The notes: generated by a model not told the origin, from the letters alone. DNA of 64,000 bases from Lachnospiraceae bacterium (GCA_900759665.1 CAAEWE010000018.1:62001-126000); one strand, 5' to 3'; counted from the stretch's first letter, positions 50,153 to 59,525 are shown. Program-made: numbers and translations.

Positions 50153-51016
50153 ATGCGTAAACGGACAAAAATCACCTTGGATCCGAAATATATATTGATG
50201 GCGATCGCAATTGTATGTGTTGTTTTGATCATTATATCCTTCCGGTTTCAGGATAAAATGACACCAATCCGTACAGCAGTGGGGAGTGTAGTGACACCGA
50301 TGCAGCGCGGGATCAATAAGATCGGTCTGGTGGTTGCTGATGGGATGGAGTATGCGTCCACAGTGAAAAAGCTCACGAAGGAAAATGACAATCTTCAAAA
50401 GCAGGTGGATGAACTGTCCTCACAGAACCGCCTGCTGCAGCAGGACAAATATGATCTGGATAATTTCCGTAAGCTGTATGATCTGGATGAAAAGTATTCC
50501 GATTATCCGAAAGTGGCGGCACATGTGATCAGCAGTGACGGCAACTGGTTTAACAGCTTTGTGATCGATAAAGGATCCAGTGACGGATTAAAGGTTAATA
50601 TGAATGTTCTGGCAGGAGATGGTCTGGTAGGAATTGTCACAGAGGTCAATAAATCCTATGCCAGAGTCCGTTCCATCATTGATGATGAGAGCAGTGTTAC
50701 CGGATCTTTTCTTAAGACATCCGATATGTGTTTTGTCAACGGAAATCTGAAGCTGATCAACAAAGGGATGATCGATATTTCCGGAATCCCGGCAGATGCC
50801 AGGATCAAGGATGGTTATGAGGTGGTAACGTCACCGGTCAGTGATAAATACCTTCCGGGAATCCTGATCGGTTATGCGAGGGACATCAAAACGGATTCTT
50901 CCAACATTACACAGTCGGCACATCTGACGCCGGCAGCGGATTTCTCCGGACTGGATATGGTGCTTGTGATTACAGAGGTTAAGGATTCCGGTGATTTGGA
51001 GGATATATTAAATTGA
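50153..51016 (+). CDS. mreC: Rod shape-determining protein MreC
   Basis: A 287-residue bitopic protein: basic N-terminus, membrane segment at about 14-30, coiled coil at about 68-105 (KLTKENDNLQKQVDELSSQNRLLQQ), then the beta-barrel pair (VISSDGNWFNSFVIDKGSSDGL, NMNVLAGDGLVGIV). It links MreB to PBP2 and RodA. Its stop overlaps the TTG start of mreD. Confidence 0.94.
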   Translation: MRKRTKITLDPKYILMAIAIVCVVLIIISFRFQDKMTPIRTAVGSVVTPMQRGINKIGLVVADGMEYASTVKKLTKENDNLQKQVDELSSQNRLLQQDKYDLDNFRKLYDLDEKYSDYPKVAAHVISSDGNWFNSFVIDKGSSDGLKVNMNVLAGDGLVGIVTEVNKSYARVRSIIDDESSVTGSFLKTSDMCFVNGNLKLINKGMIDISGIPADARIKDGYEVVTSPVSDKYLPGILIGYARDIKTDSSNITQSAHLTPAADFSGLDMVLVITEVKDSGDLEDILN

Positions 51017-51555
51017 GACGTTATATTTACCTGTTATTGTTAAATATCATATGCTTTGTATTGCAGGCAACGGTGTTTCGCCATCTTCCTCTGGGAGGTG
51101 TGACACCAAACATTCTGATCATGATAACGGCGGCTTCCGGTCTGATGTATGGCAGAAAGCTTGGGATGTATTCCGGCGTCATAGGAGGTCTTCTGATCGA
51201 TGCCATGTTTAACTCTGTGATCGGCCTTACCATATTGATCTATGCATTTATCGGATATGTCAACGGTATGTTAAATAAGCTTTATTTTAAAGATAAACTA
51301 TATATACCGGCAATCACTATCGTTCTTAGTGATCTGGCATATGGCATATTATATTACATTTGTCGTTTTATGCTCCGGGGCAGAATGGATTTTCCGTATT
51401 ATCTGATGCATGTGATGATGCCGGAGGCTGTTTATACTCTGATCGTAGGACTACTGATCTATCTGGTGATGCGCAGGATCAAGGAGTATTTCAATCCGGA
51501 GGAGAAGGTTTCTTTGGAAGAGCATATGGAGATGGACCGGGAGAAGATTTTGTAA
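51013..51555 (+). CDS. mreD: Rod shape-determining protein MreD
   Basis: A 180-residue membrane protein with about five membrane segments. GVTPNILIMITAASGLMYGRKLGMYSGVIGGLLID is the typical core. The start is TTG 51013 (TTGA overlapping the mreC stop) with GGAGG in the mreC end. A charged C-terminal tail follows the last membrane segment. Confidence 0.92.
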   Translation: MRRYIYLLLLNIICFVLQATVFRHLPLGGVTPNILIMITAASGLMYGRKLGMYSGVIGGLLIDAMFNSVIGLTILIYAFIGYVNGMLNKLYFKDKLYIPAITIVLSDLAYGILYYICRFMLRGRMDFPYYLMHVMMPEAVYTLIVGLLIYLVMRRIKEYFNPEEKVSLEEHMEMDREKIL

Positions 51556-51576
51556 AAGAGAAAGGAGAGAAGAGTC

Positions 51577-54435
51577 GTGTTAGACAATCTGAAAGAATAT
51601 ATAAAAGTTTTTTTCAATTCCAGATTATTGCCGATTACGGTTGTTTTTGTTCTTCTTTTTTCGATTCTGGTCAACCGGATGTTTGAACTGCAGATCGTAG
51701 ACAGGGACAGCATTATTGCAAGCGGTGCCAGCAATACGATCAAAGAAAAAGATATCAAGGCGACCAGAGGAAATATTTATGATTGTAACGGAACTCTTTT
51801 AGCTTACAATAAATTATCCTACAACATTGTATTTTCGGAAACATCAAAACTTTCCGGAATGACGAATGACGAAAAAAATCAGATGATCTATCGTCTGCTT
51901 TATATTTTACAAAAGCATGGAAGTGAGCTTTCTGTGGATTATTATCTTCAATACGAAAAGGGAAAAATCCAGTATCAGGTGGAGGGGAGTTCCCTGGAAC
52001 GTTATCTGGCAGATGCATATTCTGTACAGGGCGGTGTCAAGGCACTGACGCAGGAACAAAAGGATACGGCACCGCAGGAAATGTATGAGTATCTGATCAA
52101 GAAGTTTGAAATTTCGGATTCCTATGATAAGGATACAGCCGTTGATATTCTGGCAGTCCGTTATGCCATGTTTATCAATCGTTATGCTAAATTCCAGGAT
52201 ATCATTCTGGCGAAAGATGTAGACAAAAAGACGGTTGCAGCGATCAAGGAGAACAGCGGGCTGCTTCCGGGAGTGGACATTGACCAGAACACATCCCGTG
52301 TGTATAAAAAGAGCAAATATTTTGCCCATATGCTGGGATATACAGGGTCTATTTCTGCGGAAAAGCTGGAGGAACTGGAAAAGGACGGAGAAGAATCGGT
52401 ATATTCTGTGGATGACCAGATCGGTATTTCCGGACTGGAAAGTACCTATGAGGAGTATCTGAGAGGAACGAAGGGAAGTAAAGAGATTACGGTAGACGGA
52501 GGTACCAGCCGGATCATTTCCGAGAAAACCACAAAGGATCCGGTGGCCGGCAATGACCTGTATCTGACGATCGATGCCACACTTCAGGAGGAATGCTATC
52601 ATCTGCTGGAGGAAAGGATTGCCGGTATTCTGATCTCCAATATCAACAATAGTATGGATGCAGGAACCAGAGGGCATTCCACAAAGGATATCCGTGTACC
52701 GATCTATGATGTTTATAATGCGATCATCCAGAATAATATTGTTAACGTAGAGCGTTTTAATGATGATGATGCTTCGGTGTTAGAGAAAGCAACTCTGAAA
52801 AAGTACAGGGCAGAAAAAAAGGTGATCGTCCGCAAAGTTCGACAGCTTCTGGCTTCTAACAGTACGACAGGTGCAAAGAGTCTTTCCTCGGATATGAATG
52901 ATTTTCTGGATTATTTTTACAAGAATCTGACAGATAATTCCGTTGTTGTCACAAAGAGCAGTGAGTCAGACAGTTCCCGTAAAACCGTGGATACATCGGA
53001 CTCCACTTACAAAAGCTATGTTAATGGAAACATCAGTCTGAGCAAATATCTGCAGTATGCGATCTCTCAGCAATGGGTGGATCTGGACAGGCTTGATATT
53101 GGAAATGATTTTTATAGTACACAGGAAATTTATAAAAAACTGGTTGACTATGGCATTGATTTATTAGAAAATGATACTACATTTACTAAGATGGTATACA
53201 GTTACATGATCTATCATTATGAGTTATCCGGACGGGATATCTGTCTGCTGCTGTTTGATCAGGGAGATATCAAGTATAATGCACAGGAGTACAGCCAGGT
53301 AAAGCATGGGATCACTTCTCCGTATTCTTTCCTGATCCGCAAGATCAAAAAGCTGGAGATCACACCGGGGCAGCTTGGGCTGGATCCGTGTTCCGGATCC
53401 ATTATCGTTACCGATGTGAATACCGGCGATGTCAAGGCGATGGTGACATATCCGAGCTATGACAACAACAAAATGGCCAATCAGGTGGATTCGGATTACT
53501 TTTACACGTATCTGAAGGATAACACGGCATCTCCTCTGCTGAATCGTCCGACCCAGCAGGAGATCGCACCGGGTTCTACCTTTAAGATGGTTTCTTCGGT
53601 AGCAGCTCTGCAGGAGGGACTGATCACACCGTCCAGTACCGTTTATGATACGGTTACATTTACAAAGGCACCGGCATATGGTTCTCCGAGATGCTGGAGT
53701 ACTTCTTCTCACGGAAACCTGACTGTGGCAGGAGCCATAGAACATTCCTGTAATGTCTTTTTCTATGAGATGGGATATCGTCTGGGAAATGGTCACAATG
53801 GCCGGGTCAATGATAAGGGAGGACTGGCACGGTTAAAGAAATACGCAGACATGTTTGGGCTGACCGATAAATCCGGTGTAGAGATCACGGAGTCGGCACC
53901 ACATTTTTCCACAACAGATATTCTTCGTTCCTGCATCGGTCAGGGTAGTCATGCCTATGCACCGATACAGCTTGCCAGATATGTGACAACGGTGGCCAAC
54001 AGCGGTACCTGCTATGATCTGACACTGGTGGACAAGATCAAGGATGTCGATGGTAAAACAGTATTAAACAATTCGGCAAAAGTCAGAAATAAGGTTAATG
54101 TGGCCACGTCTACCTGGCAGGCAGTTCACAACGGCATGTACCGGGTGGTAAATGGTGCAGAGCATGGTAGTATTTTTGCCGGAATGAAAAAGAAGTTTGC
54201 CGGTAAGACAGGTACGGCACAGCAGAATACCCTTCATCCAAATCATGCGTATTTTCTGTCTTACGGTCCATATGAGAATCCGCAGATTTCCGTAAGCTGC
54301 GTTATTCCGAATGGTTATACATCCTCCTATGCAATGGAATGTGCAAGGGATGTTTATCAGTATTACTTTGGTGACAAGAAAGTTTCAGGCGGTAAAGCAA
54401 CATCCGTCGGACGTTATGCTGGAACAAATGATTAA
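51577..54435 (+). CDS. mrdA: Penicillin-binding protein 2 (class B), with large insert
   Basis: A 952-residue class B transpeptidase; Bacillus PBP2A has about 716. N-terminal membrane anchor (about 16-32), then the dimerisation domain (KDIKATRGNIYDCNGTLLAYN). The transpeptidase motifs are S667-T-F-K, S724-C-N and K877-T-G. Between LTIDATLQEECYHLLEERI and DPCSGSIIVTDVNTGD, normally adjacent, lie about 240 extra residues rich in Asp, Ser and Tyr with helical segments (YKSYVNGNISLSKYLQYA). GTG 51577 follows AAAGGAG. It makes cross-links in lateral wall synthesis with RodA, encoded downstream. Confidence 0.95.
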   Translation: MLDNLKEYIKVFFNSRLLPITVVFVLLFSILVNRMFELQIVDRDSIIASGASNTIKEKDIKATRGNIYDCNGTLLAYNKLSYNIVFSETSKLSGMTNDEKNQMIYRLLYILQKHGSELSVDYYLQYEKGKIQYQVEGSSLERYLADAYSVQGGVKALTQEQKDTAPQEMYEYLIKKFEISDSYDKDTAVDILAVRYAMFINRYAKFQDIILAKDVDKKTVAAIKENSGLLPGVDIDQNTSRVYKKSKYFAHMLGYTGSISAEKLEELEKDGEESVYSVDDQIGISGLESTYEEYLRGTKGSKEITVDGGTSRIISEKTTKDPVAGNDLYLTIDATLQEECYHLLEERIAGILISNINNSMDAGTRGHSTKDIRVPIYDVYNAIIQNNIVNVERFNDDDASVLEKATLKKYRAEKKVIVRKVRQLLASNSTTGAKSLSSDMNDFLDYFYKNLTDNSVVVTKSSESDSSRKTVDTSDSTYKSYVNGNISLSKYLQYAISQQWVDLDRLDIGNDFYSTQEIYKKLVDYGIDLLENDTTFTKMVYSYMIYHYELSGRDICLLLFDQGDIKYNAQEYSQVKHGITSPYSFLIRKIKKLEITPGQLGLDPCSGSIIVTDVNTGDVKAMVTYPSYDNNKMANQVDSDYFYTYLKDNTASPLLNRPTQQEIAPGSTFKMVSSVAALQEGLITPSSTVYDTVTFTKAPAYGSPRCWSTSSHGNLTVAGAIEHSCNVFFYEMGYRLGNGHNGRVNDKGGLARLKKYADMFGLTDKSGVEITESAPHFSTTDILRSCIGQGSHAYAPIQLARYVTTVANSGTCYDLTLVDKIKDVDGKTVLNNSAKVRNKVNVATSTWQAVHNGMYRVVNGAEHGSIFAGMKKKFAGKTGTAQQNTLHPNHAYFLSYGPYENPQISVSCVIPNGYTSSYAMECARDVYQYYFGDKKVSGGKATSVGRYAGTND

Positions 54436-54467
54436 TAGATCGATGGTACGAGAATGGGAGCAATGAT

Positions 54468-55190
54468 ATGAAAAATATAGTAAAGATTACAGGATCAAAA
54501 TCGGGAATCATTCTGAAACTGGATCCGGAGGCAGAATGGGAACAGATTAAAAAGGAAGTAGCAGAAAAGTTTCAGTCTACTGCAGATTTCTGGGGAGATG
54601 CCCAGAAGGCAATCGCCTTTCAGGGAAGAGAACTGAATGATGACCAGCAGGAGGAGATAGTAAAGATCATTCAGGAAAACTGCCGTCTCCGGATCGTCTG
54701 TGTCCTTGATGAGGATCCGGACCGGGAAGCTGCTTTTGCACAGGCAGTGAAAACGGGTGGAAGGAATTCCAAAGCGGAGGCAGCAGAACAGACGGCTGCG
54801 AATCTCATGCAGACGGACAATGGAACCGGCTTTTTCTTCAAGGGAAATCTACGTTCCGGACAGGTTCTGGATGTGGAGACAAGCATTATCATACTTGGAG
54901 ATGTCAATAATGGTGCCAAGGTGATCTCGAAAGGAAATGTGATCATTCTGGGAGCATTAAAGGGAAATGTTTTTGCGGGTTCTGCTGGAAATGTTGACGC
55001 ATTTGTGATAGCCTTAGATATGAAGCCGGTACAGATCCGGATTGCAGATACGATTGCCAGATCGCCCGATGAGGACAAAAAAGGCCGGGGCAAAAAGGAA
55101 AAAGAGACAAGGATCGCGTTCTGGGAGGACGGGAATATTTATATTGAGCCTCTGGATAAGGATGTTATGAGTGACATCCGTTTGTCGTAA
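54468..55190 (+). CDS. minC: Septum site-determining protein MinC
   Basis: A 240-residue FtsZ inhibitor. The N-terminal domain (about 1-100) is followed by the C-terminal beta-helix domain: FFKGNLRSGQVLDVETSIIILGDVNNGAKV and NVIILGALKGNVFAG. It acts with MinD at the membrane to block polar division. A KKGRGKKEKETRI basic stretch precedes the C-terminus. 32 bases behind pbp2. Confidence 0.94.
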   Translation: MKNIVKITGSKSGIILKLDPEAEWEQIKKEVAEKFQSTADFWGDAQKAIAFQGRELNDDQQEEIVKIIQENCRLRIVCVLDEDPDREAAFAQAVKTGGRNSKAEAAEQTAANLMQTDNGTGFFFKGNLRSGQVLDVETSIIILGDVNNGAKVISKGNVIILGALKGNVFAGSAGNVDAFVIALDMKPVQIRIADTIARSPDEDKKGRGKKEKETRIAFWEDGNIYIEPLDKDVMSDIRLS

Positions 55191-55310
55191 GTCGTAAGAG
55201 CCGGATTGCCGGCTGGGACAGGGTATGTATGTTTTTTATAATGGAGAAATGTAACTGCAGACTGGCAGTGCATCATAGATTAACACTTTAATAATTAGGA
55301 GGAAATAAAA

Positions 55311-56099
55311 ATGGGAGAGGTTATTGTAATCACATCCGGAAAAGGCGGCGTTGGTAAGACAACTACCACGGCCAATGTAGGAACCGGGCTTGCCATGATG
55401 GGAAAGAAAGTAGTGCTGATCGATACCGATATAGGACTTCGTAATCTTGACGTGATCATGGGGCTTGAGAACCGGATCGTCTACAATCTGGTTGATGTTG
55501 TAGAAAATAACTGCCGTATCAAACAGGCTTTGATCAAGGACAAGCGTTATCCGAACCTTTATCTGCTGCCATCTGCACAGACAAAGGATAAGACTGCGGT
55601 AACACCGGAACAGATGAAAAAGCTTGCAGATGAGCTGAAGGAAGAGTTTGATTACATATTGATGGATTGTCCGGCAGGTATCGAGCAGGGATTTAAAAAT
55701 GCCATTGCCGGGGCTGATCGTGCTTTGGTAGTAACAACACCTGAGGTATCCGCAGTGCGGGATGCAGACCGTATTATCGGACTGTTGGAGGCCAATGAGA
55801 TCGGACAGACACATCTGATCGTCAACCGTCTCCGTGTGGATATGGTAAAGAGCGGTGATATGATGTCCAGTGATGACGTTGTGGAGATCCTTGCTGTTGA
55901 TCTGATCGGTGTGGTTCCGGATGATGAGCATATCGTTATTTCTGCGAATAATGGTGAGCCGTTAGTTGGTTCTGACTGCATGGCAGGGCAGGCTTATATG
56001 AATATCTGCAGGCGTATTGTAGGTGAGCAGGTAGACTTTATGGATTTTGATGCCAAAAAAGGATTGTTCCAGAAACTGGCATCCATGTTAAAGAAATAG
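55311..56099 (+). CDS. minD: Septum site-determining protein MinD
   Basis: A 262-residue ParA/MinD ATPase. Deviant Walker A SGKGGVGKTTTTANVG at 9-24, DTDIGLRNLDVIMGLENR, DCPAGIEQGF, and a C-terminal amphipathic membrane-targeting helix (GLFQKLASMLKK). RBS TAGGAGG. A perfect -10-like TATAAT at 55237-55242 in the 120-base gap behind minC may be an internal promoter; its -35 is poor. Confidence 0.97.
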   Translation: MGEVIVITSGKGGVGKTTTTANVGTGLAMMGKKVVLIDTDIGLRNLDVIMGLENRIVYNLVDVVENNCRIKQALIKDKRYPNLYLLPSAQTKDKTAVTPEQMKKLADELKEEFDYILMDCPAGIEQGFKNAIAGADRALVVTTPEVSAVRDADRIIGLLEANEIGQTHLIVNRLRVDMVKSGDMMSSDDVVEILAVDLIGVVPDDEHIVISANNGEPLVGSDCMAGQAYMNICRRIVGEQVDFMDFDAKKGLFQKLASMLKK

Positions 56100-56175
56100 A
56101 TAATCATTCAAAATAAAGGATAAATTCGCTGGTAATCGTTGGTAAACGATGGAACAGTGTAGATGGAGGTTTGGA

Positions 56176-56472
56176 ATGGGATTTTTCTCAAATTTTTTTA
56201 AAAGTGACGTGAAAAGCGGCGAGAACGCAAAGAATCGTCTCAAGGTAGCCATTACCTCTGATCGGGCAGTATGCTCGCCGGAAATTATGGAGCAGATGAA
56301 AAATGAGATCATCCAGGTTATCTCCAAATATGTGGAGATTGATGTGGAAGGACTTGATATTAAGGTAAAACAAATGGAGCTGGAGGATGGTTCCATGCCG
56401 GTCAATGCGGTTATGGCCAATATTCCGATCAAGGGATCCAGAAATTTCAGAAGATCATCACAGCAGCATTGA
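56176..56472 (+). CDS. minE: Cell division topological specificity factor MinE
   Basis: A 98-residue MinE. The N-terminal membrane-binding helix is MGFFSNFFKS, the MinD-contact helix region is NAKNRLKVAITSDRA, and the dimerising beta domain includes VEIDVEGLDIKVKQMELED. ATG 56176 is seven bases after GGAGG; the earlier ATG at 56149 is rejected. Presence of MinE, and no DivIVA-MinJ type system next to it, suggests Min oscillation. Confidence 0.94.
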   Translation: MGFFSNFFKSDVKSGENAKNRLKVAITSDRAVCSPEIMEQMKNEIIQVISKYVEIDVEGLDIKVKQMELEDGSMPVNAVMANIPIKGSRNFRRSSQQH

Positions 56473-56488
56473 GAGGAAGTAGAGACAG

Positions 56489-57718
56489 ATGTTAAACAGA
56501 TTAAAGCAATATGACTGGCGTAATTTTAATTATTCTTTGATTATCATTGTGATCATATTATGCCTGATCAGTGCATTCACCTTAAAACTGGCAGGTGGCG
56601 CAGAAAAGGGAGCCGGATATATGAAGGGTCAGCTTGCGGGAATGATACTCGGTCTTTTTATAGTTGCTTTTTTGTCTGTGCTGGATTATCATTTTATATG
56701 TAGATTTGTAGCTGTCTACTTTTTCGTCGGAATCATGCTTGTTCTTATGACGAAGATTCCGGGAATCGGAACAGACCTGGATACCGGATCTGCCCGGTGG
56801 ATCAGGATTCCGGTGGGTGACATTACATTTCAGCCGTCGGAATTGTTAAAGATCATATTTATCCTGACGCTGGCAGTGCTTTTTTGCAAGATACGAAAGC
56901 AGTTGGATCAGTTTAAGTCGGTGTTATGGATCGTATTATTGACTTTGCCGGCGTTTGGTGCGATTGTGATTCAGCCGGATCTGTCCTCAAGTCTTGTTAT
57001 CCTTTTTGTGATGGCTGTGATGACTTTTGTGGCTGGTTTATCGTATCGTGTGATCGTACCGATCATCTCCGTGGGACTTCCCATCACACTGATCGTGTAC
57101 TGGTATGTTCAGCAGCCGGGGAATCTGCTGCTCCATGGATATCAGTATGATCGTGTTTTTGCATTTAAGCATCAGGATTCCACTGTGAAGCGGATCGTAG
57201 ATCTGAATCGTCAGCAGACATCTGCTGTGAACGCGATCGCAGAGGGCGGGCTTTACGGTAAATTTTTGAAGGATGGGGCAAAAGCCGGAAGCTCCAGAGC
57301 ATATTCCAGTGTTGCTATCCGGGAAAGTGATTTTGTCTGGAGCGTGATTTCAGAAGAGTTTGGTTTTCTGGGATGCTGTCTTTTATTATTATTGTTTGGC
57401 ATTTTGATATTTAAATGTTTTCAGGTTGCCAGAAAAGCACAGGATTTTCTGGGCACACTCATTGCAGTCGGGGTGTCTGCGATGTTTATGTTTCAGGTGT
57501 TCAGTAATATATGTGTTGTTACATTCCTTTTTCCAAATACCGGTCTGCCGCTGCCGTTTTTAAGCAATGGTCTGAGTTCGATGATGTCATCGATGATCGG
57601 TATCGGTCTGGTTATTAATATCGGTATCCAGCCGGCTAAGATGAAAAAAGGTGGATTTACCATGCGAAAGGCTTATTCAGATATGGATCATGATGTGGAC
57701 ATTGATTTTAGTCTGTAA
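56489..57718 (+). CDS. rodA: Rod shape-determining protein RodA (SEDS glycosyltransferase)
   Basis: A 409-residue SEDS protein with about ten membrane segments that polymerises lipid II with PBP2 as partner. Visible: GSARWIRIPVGDITFQPSELLKI, the VIQPDLSSSLV segment with the catalytic-type Asp, AIAEGGLYGKFLKDGAKAG, RESDFVWSVISEEFGFLG and PNTGLPLPFLSNGLSSM. RBS AGAGGAAG, 16 bases after minE. Its position behind mreBCD-pbp2 argues for RodA over FtsW. Confidence 0.94.
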   Translation: MLNRLKQYDWRNFNYSLIIIVIILCLISAFTLKLAGGAEKGAGYMKGQLAGMILGLFIVAFLSVLDYHFICRFVAVYFFVGIMLVLMTKIPGIGTDLDTGSARWIRIPVGDITFQPSELLKIIFILTLAVLFCKIRKQLDQFKSVLWIVLLTLPAFGAIVIQPDLSSSLVILFVMAVMTFVAGLSYRVIVPIISVGLPITLIVYWYVQQPGNLLLHGYQYDRVFAFKHQDSTVKRIVDLNRQQTSAVNAIAEGGLYGKFLKDGAKAGSSRAYSSVAIRESDFVWSVISEEFGFLGCCLLLLLFGILIFKCFQVARKAQDFLGTLIAVGVSAMFMFQVFSNICVVTFLFPNTGLPLPFLSNGLSSMMSSMIGIGLVINIGIQPAKMKKGGFTMRKAYSDMDHDVDIDFSL

Positions 57719-57765
57719 AGTGTTTTACACGGGAAGGTATCAAAAAATATTGGAGGGGTAAACGA

Positions 57766-58173
57766 ATGAACATTGGGTTAATTGCACATGATGCAAAGAA
57801 AATATTAATGCAGAATTTTGCGATCGCATATCGGGGAATTCTCAGCAAACATGAGATCTATGCCACCGGAACTACCGGACGTCTGATTGAGGAAGTTACC
57901 AATCTGACAGTGCACAAGTACCTTGCAGGTCATCTGGGAGGAGAGCAGCAGCTAGCGTCCCAGATTGAGCACAATCAGATCGATATGGTGATCTTTCTGA
58001 GAGATCCCCAGTCTCCGAAGTCTCACGAGCCGGATGTCATGAACGTGATCCATTTATGTGATACATATAATATTCCGTTTGCGACAAATCTGGCGACGGC
58101 AGAGCTTTTGGTCAAGGCTCTGGAGCATGGTGATCTGGAATGGCGTGAAGTGATCAAAAAAGAAGAGGAATAG
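57766..58173 (+). CDS. mgsA: Methylglyoxal synthase-like protein with Asp-to-Glu at catalytic base
   Basis: A 135-residue MGS-domain protein; MgsA converts dihydroxyacetone phosphate to methylglyoxal. AHDAKK (7-12), ATGTTG (33-38), FLRDP and SHEPDV fit the family, including the His and Asp of HEPD (H98 and D101 of E. coli). The catalytic base, Asp71 of E. coli in GPMGGDQQ, is Glu60 here in GHLGGEQQ. Literature on E. coli reports that changing Asp71 sharply lowers activity, so turnover may be low or the role different. RBS TGGAGGGG. Its place behind rodA is shared with other Clostridia. Confidence 0.88.
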   Translation: MNIGLIAHDAKKILMQNFAIAYRGILSKHEIYATGTTGRLIEEVTNLTVHKYLAGHLGGEQQLASQIEHNQIDMVIFLRDPQSPKSHEPDVMNVIHLCDTYNIPFATNLATAELLVKALEHGDLEWREVIKKEEE

Positions 58174-58184
58174 TGTAAACAGGC

Positions 58185-59222
58185 ATGATTCTTATTAGAA
58201 AAAACAAACAAAACAACAGAAAAAAAAGTTTTCGGGCAGGAAGTATCTGGCTTGTGGCAGCAGGAATCTGTGTGGTTGTGGCCGGATGCAGTGTAGATAC
58301 GGTTCCCATATCGGATACCCAGATCGCATATGAGGCAGATTCCGTATCACAGCCACAGAACTCAGCGGATGTGGCAGACACCTCAGAGGGTGGGCTTTTA
58401 TCCGGGGATGTCTGTATTGTGCCCCGAAAGAAAAACATTGCAACAGATGCTGCCATTACGGCAGATGCAGCACTGTTGATCGATGACAGCCGCAAAAAGG
58501 TATTGTATGCACAGAATGTATATGCAAGTGAATATCCTGCCAGTGTGTCAAAGATCGCAACGGCTTTGATGGCATTAAAATATTCGAGCTTGGATGATAC
58601 CGTGACGATTGGTTATAATGCCTCCCACATCACAGAATATGGGGCAAGATTGTGTGGCTTTCAGGAGGGGGACAAGATCTCCATGAAGGATCTGCTGTAC
58701 TGTATGCTGACCTATTCCGGAAATGACGCTGCAATGGCGATCGCAGAGCATATTTCTGGTTCCGAGCAGGAATTTGCAGCTAAGATGAATCAGGAAATGA
58801 TCGCAATCGGGGCAAGTGGAACACATTTTGTCAATTCCCATGGTCTTCATGATGATGATCATTATACAACGGCATATGACCTGTACCTGATCTTTCATGA
58901 ACTGTTAAAGTACGATGATTTTTGCGAGATCATACAGAGTACAAAGTATACGGCTACATGGACAAATGCTGAGGGCAAAAAGCAGACACTGGATATTGTG
59001 TCCTCCGATCCGTATCTGACCGGTTCGAGGCAGCTTCCCAAAGGGATGTCTGTGGTTGGTGGAAAGACCGGAACTACTGTGAAAGCAGGATCCTGCATGA
59101 TTCTGTATACACAGGACAAGAAAAAAAGAGATTATATATCGGTCATTTTAAAAGCAGATTCATCGTATTCGCTCAATACCCAGATGGATCATCTTCTGGA
59201 ATATGTAAAGAGAGGAAAATAA
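58185..59222 (+). CDS. D-alanyl-D-alanine carboxypeptidase (S11), lipoprotein type
   Basis: A 345-residue low-molecular-weight PBP. The basic start and hydrophobic segment end in VVAGC, so Cys35 is a probable lipidation site, unusual compared with the amphipathic-helix anchor of DacA/DacF. Active-site motifs: S120-V-S-K in YPASVSKIATA, S-G-N in TYSGNDAAMAIAEH, and K-T-G in VGGKTGTTVKAG. It trims the terminal D-Ala of peptidoglycan stems. RBS is weak (ACAGG two bases before ATG 58185), suggesting translation coupled to mgsA 11 bases upstream. Ends the mre-min operon; its stop codon lies inside the terminator hairpin. Confidence 0.92.
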   Translation: MILIRKNKQNNRKKSFRAGSIWLVAAGICVVVAGCSVDTVPISDTQIAYEADSVSQPQNSADVADTSEGGLLSGDVCIVPRKKNIATDAAITADAALLIDDSRKKVLYAQNVYASEYPASVSKIATALMALKYSSLDDTVTIGYNASHITEYGARLCGFQEGDKISMKDLLYCMLTYSGNDAAMAIAEHISGSEQEFAAKMNQEMIAIGASGTHFVNSHGLHDDDHYTTAYDLYLIFHELLKYDDFCEIIQSTKYTATWTNAEGKKQTLDIVSSDPYLTGSRQLPKGMSVVGGKTGTTVKAGSCMILYTQDKKKRDYISVILKADSSYSLNTQMDHLLEYVKRGK

Positions 59223-59236
59223 GTCCTCTCTTTTTT
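59208..59236 (+). terminator. Terminator overlapping the carboxypeptidase stop codon
   Basis: AAGAGAGGA (59208-59216) pairs with TCCTCTCTT (59224-59232) around AAATAAG, which includes the TAA stop, followed by Ts to 59236. It also lies at the end of the convergent DUF378 gene. Confidence 0.85.
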
Positions 59237-59239
59237 GCG

Positions 59240-59440
59240 TTACATGGCAGAACGGATACGGCCAAAGTAACTGATAGCATATAATCCGCTTAATCCTACG
59301 ACTGCATAGACGATCCGGGAAAACATACTCATATTGCCAAAGATCACACGAACCAGATCGAACTGGAAAAAACCGATCAGTCCCCAGTTTAGTGCTCCGA
59401 CAATAATGAGTACGAGAATGATATAATCTAAAGTTTTCAT
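59240..59440 (-). CDS. DUF378 family small membrane protein
   Basis: A 66-residue protein with two membrane segments (LDYIILVLIIVGALNWGLIGFF and SRIVYAVVGLSGLYAIS). The DxxxLxLLIIGALNWGLIG pattern defines DUF378 (B. subtilis YuzA). Function unknown. RBS on the - strand is GAAAGGTATGGTG. It has a good promoter that overlaps that of the HlyD-like gene. Confidence 0.9.
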   Translation of the reverse strand: MKTLDYIILVLIIVGALNWGLIGFFQFDLVRVIFGNMSMFSRIVYAVVGLSGLYAISYFGRIRSAM

Positions 59441-59496
59441 AAAACACCATACCTTTCTGTATCCGTTTTGTGATACAAAGTTAGCATTCCCAATCG

Positions 59497-59525
59497 TATA
59501 AAATTATATGCACTTATCTTGTCAA
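59497..59525 (-). promoter_or_regulatory. Promoter of the DUF378 gene
   Basis: On the - strand: TTGACA (59520-59525), 17-base spacer, TTTATA (59497-59502). Confidence 0.6.
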
